DNA from: Candidatus Absconditabacterales bacterium
GTDB taxonomy: Bacteria; Patescibacteriota; Gracilibacteria; Absconditabacterales; Absconditicoccaceae
Assembly: GCA_025057375.1 (NCBI GenBank)
Contig: JANWWO010000006.1
Span: 23,771-87,770, forward strand
Direction of reading: 5' to 3'
Length of the DNA stretch: 64,000 nt
Shown piece after piece: positions 13,271-24,245 of this stretch. The position numbers were made by a program, and so were the translations under genes. The first letter of the stretch is position 1. Each line of letters begins with the position of its first letter. The notes under the pieces were generated by a model. That model worked only from the letters and a program-made list of their open reading frames with translations. It did no database searches and was not told where the DNA came from.

Positions 13271-14284
13271 ATATCGATACACAACACGTCTTCCAACTGA
13301 TTGCTTGGGACGACTATACACAAAAGATGTCATCACCACCCCCAAGGGTGTCAAAATATGTGACCATCGCTGATCTAACACATCATGATCCAAAGCAGTA
13401 TACCATGGAACACAAAAGACCAGCGGGCAATCTGGATGATTGGTTTGAATCTGAGGAACTCGACGACGGACAAAATCACCTACGTCACGTGCAGCTTCCC
13501 AAATACGATGCTGATGATGACGAGATGTGATAATAGGACCGAGCCATCACTCTGTCACCACATGGGTCGCGAAACGGGCCAGTGGTTTATTTTTTGCATC
13601 AGTTGCATCATGGTACCAAATACTCCATGACAGATCAACAAACGATGGATGACGATCCACTCGCCATTGCATCGCACGTTTACACGCAGTCACATGAGCA
13701 ATGTCGGAACCAAGAGCGTGATAGCCACGAGCAAGCGCAAGCATCGGGATCGTCCCCGATCAGACAAAAGGATCATAAATGGTCACCGATGACGATGGAC
13801 GTAACGCAAGAGCGATTGAAAGTAGTATAGCTCACACTTTTGCAGGAAGCATTCCCATTGTCATACTACGAAATGGTTTCTCAAAATCGATAGCCTCATA
13901 CAAAGCGATCGGTTGTCGATGCGTCACAACCCCCACCATCGATCACCACTGAACGAGCTCAACCCCCTTAGTCATAACCTCACGATCCGTATGCATCAAA
14001 TCGACCTGTTTAAATCTACGAACCTCAGGACACGCACGTTTGATAGCGATACCAAAGTCTTTTGATGCTGTCCCGATCAATCAACAATTACGTCATTGGC
14101 TATATGCCCATGCTAATGCGTCATTGAGAGAAAAAAAACACTGACCATACTTGATGACTGATCCGTACTGGTCAGGATACACAAGAGGATCACACGTATG
14201 GATCGAACGGTGGGACGAATGCACAACTCATCATTCGAGCACAAATGCCTCAATATGAGAACAAATAATAAAAGCGGTGGACAT
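13262..14284 (-). CDS. TRM11/UPF0020-like SAM-dependent methyltransferase
   Basis: A 340-aa protein. The SAM-binding motif I is YDPFVGSGTIPM near residue 160, where its first Gly is TGA. A second motif, VTEGWLGPII near residue 224, sits where relatives have a (D/N/E)PPYG- or EPYLGP-type catalytic loop. The family methylates the guanine exocyclic amine of tRNA or rRNA; this target is inferred. The N-terminal ~150 residues have no THUMP domain I can see. Its ATG overlaps the TAA of the F1-epsilon-like gene by one base, so the two are one transcription unit. Confidence 0.8.
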
Positions 14285-14745
14285 TAGTCATTCCCATAAA
14301 TGTAAGAATACAGAGCAAGTTGAGCCTTGACGTGTTTGATTTCATCCAAATGACTATTGATATCTTCGATGTCTCCTCATGCTCTGAGAGAGATCAGATC
14401 TTTTTCGAGTTGCATAAACCTCTGTGATAATGCAGCGCGTGATTCACGAAGAGAATAGTAAGCAACACTAACAGCCAGAGAAATAGTGTTATCGACAACA
14501 TACAAAAGTCATTTTCAGACAGTACATCTGAGGATGCCGTCTTTGACTATTCACATCACTGATGCATCTAATCACGCTACATCACTACAAGTAAGAAGAC
14601 TAGGTTCAACAATTGTTGTAAATGGTTCATGACCGGGCAAAATAGTAATATCTCATATGACTGTTCCCAAAGAAAACATGGAAACCGTACACGAAAAAGC
14701 AATACCATTGGATGCAATAAGCGAGACGTTCATACGAGAATTCAT
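14284..14745 (-). CDS. ATP synthase F1 epsilon (AtpC)-like protein
   Basis: 153 aa. The N-terminal half matches the AtpC beta-sandwich pattern: VSLIASNGIAFSC, then GDITILPGHEPF and a GKGLLYVVDNTISLAVSVA strand pair. The C-terminal half is helical (SQRFMQLEKDLISLRAGG), as in epsilon subunits. ATG 14745 was chosen over an upstream ATG at 14844, because a promoter lies between them and a TTTTATTTT tract precedes 14745. No other ATP synthase gene is in the window, so the subunit stands alone between an exonuclease and a methyltransferase. It may serve an ATPase elsewhere or have a different job. Confidence 0.65.
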
Positions 14746-14784
14746 ATTAAGAAGAGCAAACAATGGTAAAATAAAACACAACAC

Positions 14785-14812
14785 ACTATACTTTTTTTTG
14801 GAAAAAGTGCAA
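14785..14812 (-). promoter_or_regulatory. Promoter of the epsilon-like/methyltransferase unit
   Basis: On the minus strand TTGCAC (14807-14812), 16-nt spacer, TATAGT (14785-14790). It lies after the end of the exonuclease gene and decides the start of the epsilon-like gene. Confidence 0.65.
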
Positions 14813-14921
14813 GAGAAAATCTTTGCTATCAAGTAATGATGCATTTCGCTTGCAATCGTACAAGAAACAATCTCAAAACCATCTAATACAAAAATAAGCT
14901 ACATGGCAATGACTCAAAAGA

Positions 14922-17057
14922 CTATGACCTAAATCGGTAGACTTCCGAACGAACTGTTTGAGCCAATGGACCACTAATGTATCATTCGATGACATACGGC
15001 ATCACCCCCTCCCCATACAGAGCAAGCAAGCAAGAATAGCCACCGATAATTATCCATTGTTTTTCATGCTGAGCGAGTGAAATGATTTTTTTGTGACCAC
15101 AAGAGACATTTTCTGCCTCACAGAGGAGATGAATGGATGAAAGCGTTTTGATCTGTGTCCGTAAACGCTGCGATTGATTTTTGTCAACAGAAAGAATAAA
15201 AAGACGATCATACTGCTGACAAAGCTGAGGGAGTAATGATGTATTCATAACTGGCAAAGAAGGTGCTGTCCATGTCGTTGGTCATGGCCAACAGTGATTC
15301 GCTTTAGTAAGTGAGCAATACACCACAGAAGGCTGTCCGTCACGTCAATCAATGAAAGAATGATGTTTGGTTAGATGAGATTCAAGTTCAGAAAAATCAC
15401 TAAAACGAGGATGATACTCAAGCGTATACCATAAATCATCGGTTGGTGAATGATGAGGAATAAGCGTCATCGGAACCATGTCTGACTCATGCCATTGCTG
15501 ATAAATCAATCCAAGACGATGTGCATAATCATCACCTCAAGGACACATACGAAGATCAGAGCAAAGATTGGGAAACAATCCAAAACAACGATCGGCATGA
15601 GCAATCGTATGATCATCTCGCTGGAGCGAACGTCGATGAAGAAACGATGTGTCAGGAGGATATGATCAGGCTCGACATGATCGCATATGATTCCACTGGC
15701 CTACTAGTACCCACCAATCCTGAAGAAACCATTGCCATGACTGATATGCGTGATGATCCATCATACGAAGTAACCATACAGCATCTTCCAGTATAGACCC
15801 AATCTGATACATATCAAGGGTTCGTTTACGAAATGTATTAAAACTACTATACCACCAGTCAGCATCAAGAAACACAATTATCATACGAGGATCAAGCGTA
15901 TGAATACGTGCATACACATCATAGTGTGATGCAAGAACAAGAGAACAAGACGACATCGATGGACGGTTAAGAAAAGCAAGAATGCGTTTTTCTGATTGAG
16001 TACGTGCATCAAAAACCTTGCGTCATAAACGGTGATGAACACATCGCTTGATACACCAGGCCCACTCGTCCCATGTCCAACGATCAACAGTTGCACTCCA
16101 CAACGACCACTGCTCAGGATCAACGCGTTGATCAGGATTGAGCCACCCAATTGAGAGATCAGTACATGAACTCAAACAATCGGCAATAACAGTCAATTTG
16201 GGAGTGTGAGCACACACAAAACACAAAGGGCGATCGCCACGAACAGCAAGAAGTGCACCAAGCGTATCAGACAACGATCATGAAGGAGAGAAAAATTTGG
16301 GAACTGACTGAGGTGATGGAGCTGATGTAGCTATACGTGTACGACGGACAGAAGGAAGTGGCGTTTCAAGACGAGGGAAAGTAGTATGTACATTGGAAGA
16401 GGGAAAGCGATCCTGCAGAGAAGGAAGAAGAAAACGTGCGAGGGGTGGACGATCAGACAATGATACAACCCCAGCAAGAAACGATGGATAGGTTGCAAAA
16501 CAATCCGCTACCGTGTTACGAGCCCACAAAGCAAGAGCAAGTGCACGAAGACAGTCTGTTGCTGCATCATGATGACGATCACCATCAATCCCACAACGCA
16601 CTGCAAGAATATCACGAATTTCAGCATAAAGAGGATCACGATCCAAAACAATAGATAGTTGATCCAAAGCGTAGGATGTTTGATGAGGAAGAGTCAATAC
16701 GGCACAATCATAGGTATCTACACGATTATCAGGAAGAGGAATACCAATAAATGTCTGTCGCCATAGCCGGTCAAAATCAATATTATGCCCGAGAATAAAG
16801 GGATCATGAATAGGCAACAAAAAATCCTGAATAGCAGGGAGTATATCAGCAATACTAGGCGCACAATCAAGAAGAGACTGATCAATCGTCGTAATATGAT
16901 GAGCAACAGCACACATTTCACGCTGTGACGACAAATAACTTGACCACACTCTCCCCGTTCCCGTCAGACAATCATAATGCAGCAATGCAAGTTGGACAGG
17001 ACGATCATGACGATGATTGAGCCCTGTCGTTTCAAAATCTATCACAAGCACCTGCAT
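14922..17057 (-). CDS. DEDDh 3'-5' exonuclease fused to a PriA-like C-terminal region
   Basis: 711 aa. The N-terminal domain is a DnaQ/DEDDh exonuclease: VLVIDFETTGL (residues 3-13), GHNIDFDRLW near 104, and HHDAATDC near 180 with the catalytic His-x4-Asp. The remaining ~440 residues recall the second helicase domain of PriA: SLVLASHYDVYARI followed by MIIVFLDADWW, FRKRTLDMYQ. In PriA this is the stretch from the GTQM region through VLDAD to the arginine finger. I see no Walker A or DEAH box, so helicase activity is doubtful. ATG 17057 is preferred over 17087: a TTTTTATTTTTTG tract sits about 20 nt upstream and the extension is only hydrophobic. First gene of its unit. Confidence 0.75.
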
Positions 17058-17097
17058 CAGGAAGACAAAAAATAAAAACAACAACACACAATATCCC

Positions 17098-17125
17098 TCT
17101 ATACCTATTCTCTGACAAAATGCAA
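17098..17125 (-). promoter_or_regulatory. Promoter of the exonuclease gene
   Basis: On the minus strand TTGCAT (17120-17125), 16-nt spacer, TATAGA (17098-17103). Confidence 0.55.
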
Positions 17126-17168
17126 GAGCGAAACAAGAAGCTATTTATACATATCATCTGATTTAACC

Positions 17169-17196
17169 TTGCAAATAAGAGTAATTTGGATATACT
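17169..17196 (+). promoter_or_regulatory. Promoter of the bPH membrane-protein gene
   Basis: TTGCAA (17169-17174), 16-nt spacer, TATACT (17191-17196). It is divergent to the exonuclease promoter. Confidence 0.65.
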
Positions 17197-17230
17197 GATG
17201 CTAGGTTTTTTTATTTTTGATCATACACCT

Positions 17231-18088
17231 ATGTCATTTAGCTGAGCATTTGAAGCAGTATTCAAAGGCTTCGATATCAGTGTAGACAAAGAACTCGTTG
17301 ATCAATTATCACTCCAAGGAGCTCAGGGATTTGTTTTGATAAAAAAAAGTTGATATTTTCTTATATTTTCGTGACTTGGCACATGAATATCACTCATAAC
17401 CTCATATCTAGGGGTTTTGACTGCTCTGTTTTTTCTCTCAGCCATCGATCGATGAGCTCGCAGTATTCTTGCTCTCATTGTCACATTTTTTTTTCTCTGA
17501 CGATTGATATCTCTCGCCCGTTTTCTCTATCGCCACAAAAAAACCTACCATACAGCAATAATTCTAAATGCATGAGTCGTCAAGCAAAGCATAGACTATA
17601 CCGATGATGCATTTAGAGACATCATCGACCGAACATCAAGTCTTGTAATCCTCAATGGATTATATTGTATATTTGCAGTCATCATCCTGATTGTTATGCG
17701 AGACAACTTTGATACAATATCAATTCTCCTTCTCCTATGAACAATAGCATTCATGATACGACAACAATATGCTTTAGGGCAACTTCTTTTGCTCTGTATT
17801 GATTTAGCAATGGATTTTTTACTCTTTACCGAAAGCGTCATCAAATTTTATGACCAACAATCATTTGGTGTATCATCATCCACCATTGCACTAACAGACC
17901 TCAAGTCAATCGCAAGCCAAAAAACGTCACTTGTCCAGTCATTTCTTGATTTTGGGACAATTACTTTTACCCTATCAGGAACAGATTCTTTGGGAACAAT
18001 CGTCATGCCGTACATAAAATCACCAGAAAATGTAGAACGTGCTATCAACATTATCCAAAATAGACAATGAACACCACTGAGATCATAA
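17231..18088 (+). CDS. Membrane protein with bPH-like C-terminal domain
   Basis: 285 aa. Residues ~35-95 hold two or three hydrophobic spans (FLIFSGLGTGISLITSYLGV, ILALIVTFFFLGRLISLA). Another pair lies at ~138-205 (YCIFAVIILIVMRD, LLLLCIDLAMDFLLF). The last ~75 residues (SSTIALTDLKSIASQ, FGTITFTLSG, IKSPENVERAINII) follow the bacterial PH (DUF304/bPH_2) pattern. The function is unknown; bPH proteins sit at the cytoplasmic membrane. A GGTTTTTTTATTTTT tract lies ~25 nt before the ATG. The flavoprotein gene follows after 41 nt. Confidence 0.75.
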
Positions 18089-18129
18089 TCCCCACTACCT
18101 ATACCATATTTTAAATCACTTTCTCGTTC

Positions 18130-19767
18130 ATGAATACTGTGATTATTGGCTGATGAATTACTGGACTACTTGCCGCATGTGCAGCACGCCCCTATGCAAC
18201 ATCTATTACCCTAATTGATAAACATCCAGATGGTCCTCCCTGTGATGAAGGACGACTACTCCTTTGCCCCGATACCTGTGCTCATCTGTCAGATATAGGC
18301 ATCCTCTCTACGCTCACTACGATCATGACTCCACTCACTACATGGACATGTACCGTCGGTGGTATGAGTTATCCTGATCAACCAGCAGGACGATGAGACT
18401 ATCCTTATCCCCTTATTGTAGAAGAAAAAAAATTATGGGAAGCGTTATACAAAACACTTGGCTCACCACCAATCGAGCGTGGCACACCAACGAGTATTGT
18501 TACTACCACACAGACACTTATCTATACACGTCCTGACTCTGACCAAGGAAACAAACCATGACTCCCATCAAACCAAACAACTCATCAGTATGATCTTCTT
18601 CTCTGATGTGATGGGGCAGCAAGCTGGGTCAGAGAACAACTCTTTAGATCGAATACGAGCAGAGATGTCGTCACATTGTGGTCATCACAGTCACTTCTCA
18701 CCATCAATCGAGGGACAAGCACAGCACGAACACCATGAACAGCAAAAGTCATCGTAGGAGATAAAACAGTAGATGAATACCGATGCATCAGCACTACCCA
18801 ACTTATCCACAATCACTATAGCTACGAACAAAAAACATTGACGACTGACCATTATAGCTGGCTTACCCGCCAGTGAGCAACCTATGACCATACACCCCTT
18901 TGGACCAAACAATCCTGATCTCATTATGTCACCAACCCTGTGCTCAATAATATTGTATTGTGCGGAAGTGCTGTGATGGATTTACCGTTACTAGGATGAA
19001 GCAATGCCAACATGCGACAACTTATTCCTCGTATTCCGTGGAGATACTCTTTTGCTCGTTCCTCATCTCATCCTCTCCGAACAACATTGGGAATCGAAAT
19101 CGCTCATAGCGTCAAAGAAATATACAACAACTATACAGCTATCCTCACCACCATGATGCAATCATCATTCCATGATCGATGGGCAAAAATAGTCTATATC
19201 TGGACCAAAAAAACACCATGACGAATCGCTCGTTTATATAGCACAATGGATACTCGACATCCAGAAGTGGGAAGTTATAACACCCAATATCCGCTCCTTA
19301 TCGAAGCCCTCAGCTCATCTCCACGTATTCGAATACAGTGATGGCAATTTTTTCACTGACCACATCCAGGAACACTCGCCCCTGCAGGCCATCTCGTCCT
19401 TCGTGCAAACGAACCCAAAGTATGACGATATCAGCTTCTCGCCGATCACAAACCTATCATTCTCATTTTTCAAGGAGTGTGGTGATCAAAAGCTGATGCA
19501 CACAATGCAAAAACACAGCGATCACATTATGTGGGAGATATAGCACACGTCTATTGTATTACCAATACCTATCAACTCAGTGACGATGATGATGAGTTCT
19601 GCCTTGGCGACCATGATAGTCATTTCCATCGTGCCTGTGCCGCTTCATGACCATGCGTCTACTGTATTTATCCTGATGGAATTATTGGACGAAGGAGTCT
19701 TGGGTATCGTTTTCATAACTTTCAGGAATGGCGACAACACTACCGAAAAACAACAGCATCATCCTAA
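18130..19767 (+). CDS. FAD-dependent aromatic-ring-type monooxygenase
   Basis: 545 aa. It opens with the dinucleotide-binding motif VIIGGGITGLLAA, where two adjacent glycines are TGA TGA. A second FAD motif, LGCDGAASWVREQL, near residue 160 is the DG motif of UbiH/phenol-hydroxylase-type flavoproteins. The C-terminal ~140 residues look like the thioredoxin-fold tail of that group: HPGTLAPAGHLVLR, then CIYPDGIIGRRSLGYRF. The expected role is NAD(P)H-dependent hydroxylation of an aromatic or quinone-like substrate, not identified here. It is an unusual enzyme for such a reduced metabolism. Probably co-transcribed with the upstream membrane protein. Confidence 0.85.
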
Positions 19768-20289
19768 GACGAGACGATAGAGATATGTCTGTGCGAGAAT
19801 AGTCACACTCATACCATCACCACATAGATCACGTAGCCATAATCCTTTGACTTTTTTACCACGATGTCCTAGCAATGCTCATGAAGATGTCACAAAATCA
19901 ATTTTGGTCCATGAGAAAGGCAGAGAATCTCAGTCGATCATTGCATGATACAAAGCCGGAAGGACTGAAACACAATGCGTAATAGGTCATCATCCCAGAT
20001 AGTGTGTCAGAAGAGGACGCCACTGACGTGCACATGCTCATATCACAGGATATTTGTACCATGGGATCATGTCGTGCAATCCAAGCAACCCCCACATCGC
20101 CGATACAATCACGCAATAACGGTCAGCAAAGCTTTTTCCCTATGGCGTCATCGTCTGATAGTCCCATGCCTGATATACAACCCCTGTATATCTCTGAATT
20201 GCTGGAAGCAGATTCGTATCACAGGGCATCTCAGGAGACAAAAGACACTGATGAAAAAACGGCGTGTCGCTGATCCGGCAGTCCCTCAC
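19768..20289 (-). pseudogene. Decayed YaaA (DUF328) family gene
   Basis: Reading the minus strand from about 20289 gives segments that fit YaaA, the peroxide-stress DUF328 family: RYTGVVYQAWDYQTM, IVSAMWGLLGLHDMIPWYK, then KKVKGLWLRDLCG. These correspond to the VYTGL, LYGVLRPLDLM and KKARGLMSRF stretches of E. coli YaaA. The frame is cut by TAG at 20140-20142. The usual first ~60 residues are absent, and no stop comes before the frame runs deep into the convergent flavoprotein gene. It is therefore called a pseudogene. Family assignment rests on my reading only. Confidence 0.45.
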
Positions 20290-20352
20290 CGAATTTTTGT
20301 TTCTGATGGCGGAATAAAAAAAAGAATCATACCACAAAAAAAACAAAAAATG

Positions 20353-21075
20353 CTATGATGTTTTGGACTGAGAACGACGTACTTTTTTTGACGATGAAGA
20401 GAAACCGTGTTGTTCCTGCACATGCATTTCTGCCATACGATACGCCACACATAAATTGTAACATAATTCTGCCAAACGGAACAAAGTAGAACGAGAAAAT
20501 ATATCCCATAAACTCGTTCCAGGGACACAGGCTTGAGCATCATAGCGACACGAGACTCCGTAATGAGGATCACCTCCCCATTGAGGCAAGGCATTCTTAT
20601 ACACAAAATCAAAGACAATCGTTGTTCTTCCCAGACGTTTGGTATGAAAGATCAATGCTTTGTGATCTGTAGATGAAAGACGCAAGTGAGGATCGTAGGT
20701 ATGTGTCGTTGTATTTCTGATAAACTGAGCTGTAATATAGAAGTCCTGTCGCTGATCTCCGACAACATACTGACATCGAGCAAGGAAGTCTGGCGTACGA
20801 TTCAAAATTTCGATAAACGTTGCAAATATCCCTCTATATGCTGAGACCAAAAGAAGATATCCAAAAAAATTTGTTTTGTCTGGATTTTGGGAGACTTCTT
20901 CCAGTCTTTGCGAAATAAGACGGGTATTGAGAGTAAATCACCATACAGTTTTTGGCATAGAGGTTTGATCAGGAAGAGGAATGGAGGGGAGTTGAGTCTC
21001 CAAATAGATACCTGTATGCAAAAAACGATACCATCAAACAATGAGCTCAAATCCCAATAAGCTTTTTGGTTTCAT
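20353..21075 (-). CDS. Uncharacterised 240-aa protein
   Basis: The frame runs from ATG 21075 to TAG 20353. A short hydrophobic stretch, NFFGYLLLVSAYRGIFATFI, lies near residues 68-87; the rest looks soluble, with a basic Ser/Lys tail (SSSSKKVRRSQSKTS). No family recognised. A T-rich leader precedes the start, which lies 35 nt past the rpoD stop in the same orientation, so it may be read through from rpoD. Confidence 0.7.
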
Positions 21076-21110
21076 ATTAAAGCAACAAAACAAAAGATGA
21101 AAAGTGGCGG

Positions 21111-22358
21111 CTAGTAATAATCGTCGTCATCATCATTTTCAAACGCATATTCTACCTCATTCTCTTCTTTCTTTTTCTTTTTGAAACTGTCAGGATTAAA
21201 GAGGCGTTTTTGCATATCATCTTCAATCCCAAGCATTCTTTGGAGTCACTCATGTTCTCTAAGTTTTTGGATAACCTTTTGTTCTACTTGTCTGATTCTT
21301 TCTCTCGTAACATTGAATTCTTCGCCAACTTGCTCAAGCGTATACCTTGGTCCATCAATCCCATACCTCATCTTGATAATCTTTGCTTCTCTATCATCCA
21401 ACATCCCCAAAATCGCATCAAGGTTACTTCTCAAAGCACTTGCTTCCGCAACTTGATCAGGAGTTTGTGTTTTTGTATCAGCAATCATATCACCAAGTTT
21501 ATCTCTGCTGTTATCATCACCAATTTCACGATCAAGCGAAATATTCCCATAAATTACCTCTTCCAATTTTTTAACTTTTTTCATAGGAAATCAGAGTTTA
21601 TCGGCAATTTCCTGTGAAGTAGGCTCTCTTCCCAATGATTGGAATAAAGTTGAATACGCTTTATTGTATGAGTTCATCTCATCAATAAGATGCACTGGAA
21701 TTCTCACATGTTTAGACATATCAGCAATAGCTTTTGTGATGGATTGTTTAATCCATCGTGTTGCATAGGTCGAAAACTTGAACTCTCTATCAGGATCAAA
21801 TTTTTCTATTGCTTTGATAAGACCAATATTTCCTTCTTGAATCAAGTCAGAAAAACTCAACCTTGACCCAAAAAATCTTTTTGCAATAGAAATAACGAGC
21901 CTGAGGTTGGCCTCAATAAGTCTTTTTTTGGCCTGTTCATCTCATCTTTTGATTCTTCTGGCAATATCTTTTTCTTCATCACTAGTCAAAAGAGGGATAT
22001 GAGCAATATCGCTAAAATAAAGTTTAATATAATCTGTGAATTGTTTTTCACCCGAACGCTGCTTGGTTTCATAGAGCGTAATTGATCATGTCTTGAGTCA
22101 TCATTGGCTTTCTTGAGCCTCTGCCACCAACAATTCTTCGATCGTGATGATTCTAATACTCAGTTTGTCACATAAGGAATAAAATTTATCTAACATCTTT
22201 GCCTTAGAATCCATATCATCAATCTCAGCAATAATATCTTCTTCCAAAATAGACCCATTATCAAAGCCTTTTTCTAGCAAAACTTGCAACTCTTGTGACA
22301 ATTCATTAATATCATCGAATAGTTTTTTCCATAATAATTCTTTTGCTTTGTTTGCCAT
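21111..22358 (-). CDS. rpoD: RNA polymerase primary sigma factor (sigma-70/RpoD)
   Basis: 415 aa. Regions 2.1-2.4 are plain: [33 protein letters not shown]. Region 3 follows with [13 protein letters not shown], and region 4.2 with [20 protein letters not shown]. After region 4 comes an unusual lysine run then an acidic tail ([20 protein letters not shown]). The first ~100 residues replace the classical region 1.1. ATG 22358 is preferred to an upstream ATG because a TTTTTATTATT tract lies ~24 nt before it. It is the likely reader of the TTGCAn/TATAnT promoters noted here. A small hairpin (CCTCGT-TC-ACGAGG, 22402-22415) lies in the leader. Confidence 0.95.
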
Positions 22359-22528
22359 ACACAGATAGAAGAATAATAAAAATACAGCCATACGGTATTC
22401 CTCGTTCACGAGGCATCAAAAATATCAAAAAACAATACGTCCGTAGTTCGTTTCAATCACGAATATGCACCTTATGATCTAGTACAAAAAAACCACGCAC
22501 CACAACTATTTACGAATCTATTAATACA

Positions 22529-23161
22529 CTATCTTTTACTTTTTTTGGAAGTCTTTTTAGTAGTCTGGGGATCACCAAGCTTATGAGGATAAATAATCTC
22601 ATCAATAATTCCAAACTCAAGAGCCCTTTGCGGAGACAACCAAGTATCTCTTTCCATATGCTGGTACATAAAGTCATATGACTTCCCTGACCTATCAGCC
22701 AATATCCCTGTCAGGATTTTTTTAAGTTCAAGTCATTCTTCAACAGCAATTTGCATATCAGTAATCTGTCATCTTGTTCAACCCAATGGTTGATGAATCA
22801 TAATTCTACTATGAGGCAAAGCAAATCTCTTTCCCTTAGTTCATCAGACAAGAAAGATACTGCCCATCGATGCGGCCAATCAAACAGCGACTGTCGATAC
22901 ATCACATTTTATATGCTGCATAGTATCATAAATGGCCATTCCTGAATACACATCGCCTCAGGGAGTGTTAATATACATCGTAATATCTTTTGTAGGATCT
23001 TGTTTTTCAAGAAAAAGCAATTGGGCAACGATAATATTGACCATCGCAGGATGAACTTGTTCTCAGACAAAAACAATTCTGTCCTCAAGCAACCTGGAAT
23101 ACAAATCATACGCTCTCTCACCCTTATGGGTTTTTTCGATTACAGTAGGTAGGAAGGTCAT
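22529..23161 (-). CDS. clpP: ATP-dependent Clp protease proteolytic subunit
   Basis: 210 aa, the usual ClpP length. The catalytic Ser is in LAASMGSIF, the His in [11 protein letters not shown], and an Asp lies in the expected position after the handle helix (HMERDTW region). [20 protein letters not shown] is the conserved strand-helix of the family. The tail is basic ([11 protein letters not shown]). ClpP forms a 14-mer chamber with ClpX or ClpC, neither in this window. A T-rich leader precedes ATG 23161. Confidence 0.95.
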
Positions 23162-23329
23162 AAACAAAAAAAGAAATAAACAAAAAAAATTGACAACTTT
23201 CTCGTGTCTTCCATGATTTTAATCAGGATACACAAAGGATATAGTGATATTGTCAGTAAAAGCAAGTCAAAATTATACAGGAAAACACGAAGCATAAAAT
23301 ATATAAACAAACAAGCACTCTTCTTTTTT

Positions 23330-24220
23330 TTAAGTTATGACTTCACGATATGGATAAGGAATTTCGATATTATTGGCACGAAGTGACTCAATCATATGCT
23401 TCCTTACAAGACTATTCAACTTCAAAATTGGTGTTTTGGACTGCTTAGGAGCTCTATAACACGATACCGCAAGAATAATCGCTCAATCCTTTATGCACTG
23501 AATATACGCAAATGTTTGATCTTTATTGGTAAAATCGGGGAAAGAATTGATAACTTCTTTGAGAATCGAACAGGCGCGTACACAGTCAGTATCACGAGCA
23601 ATAGCAACCTCATAATCCATCCTGACCAAAGGATCTTGAGAAATATACTTGATCGGCGTTTTGACCATTACATGATTGGGAACAAGCAATCTTGTTTTAT
23701 TGAGAAGCCTGAGAATGCTATATTTAGGATTGATACTTTCCCGTTTAGCTGTTTGATTAATACTTCCTTGAAAAGAATATGTCTGACCGATTTTGATACG
23801 TGGATTGGTAATCAAAAGAATTGCACCCACAAGATTGGTAAATGTTTTTTCCATCGCAAACCCTATACCAAACGACAATCATCCCATCAATAATGTCATA
23901 TTGAGACCAAGTACATTCATCGTCACCATCCCAATTACAAACCAGCCTATAATACTGACCACACTGCCAACCGTATCAGCAATCTTTTTTTTGTAGCGAT
24001 CCTCTTCAACATGATGATCAGGATTGTAAACAAACTGCTGTATTCTCGCTACACATCGCCCTAGTAGCAAACGTCAAAGAAAAATGATCACCAGAGCAAT
24101 CACAAGAGGATAAATAATGGTAGTCCGCAACCAAAAAGCAATAAGAGCAACCTGATTTGGTTCTTGCACAATCATATCTCAGGTCATTAGATACAGCAAA
24201 AAGATAAAAATACAACTCAT
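23330..24220 (-). CDS. MscS-family mechanosensitive channel, downstream copy
   Basis: 296 aa. Membrane spans at residues 1-13 (SCIFIFLLYLMT), ~28-50 (IIYPLVIALVIIFLGRLLL), ~88-105 (IIGWFVIGMVTMNVLGL) and the pore helix LSFGIGFAMEKTFTNLVGAI, a Gly/Ala-rich MscS TM3. A soluble beta/C-terminal domain follows with VPNHVMVKTPIKYIS. It opens under membrane tension to release solutes. It starts 25 nt after the stop of a second MscS gene; the two are clearly divergent in sequence. Confidence 0.85.
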
Positions 24221-24245
24221 AGAAACTGCCCACCGCAAGTCTATG

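Noticed and set aside
14746..14844. Upstream ATG 14844 and hydrophobic lead for the epsilon-like gene
   Set aside because: A promoter (14785-14812) lies within this segment and the downstream ATG 14745 has the leader tract and matches AtpC length.
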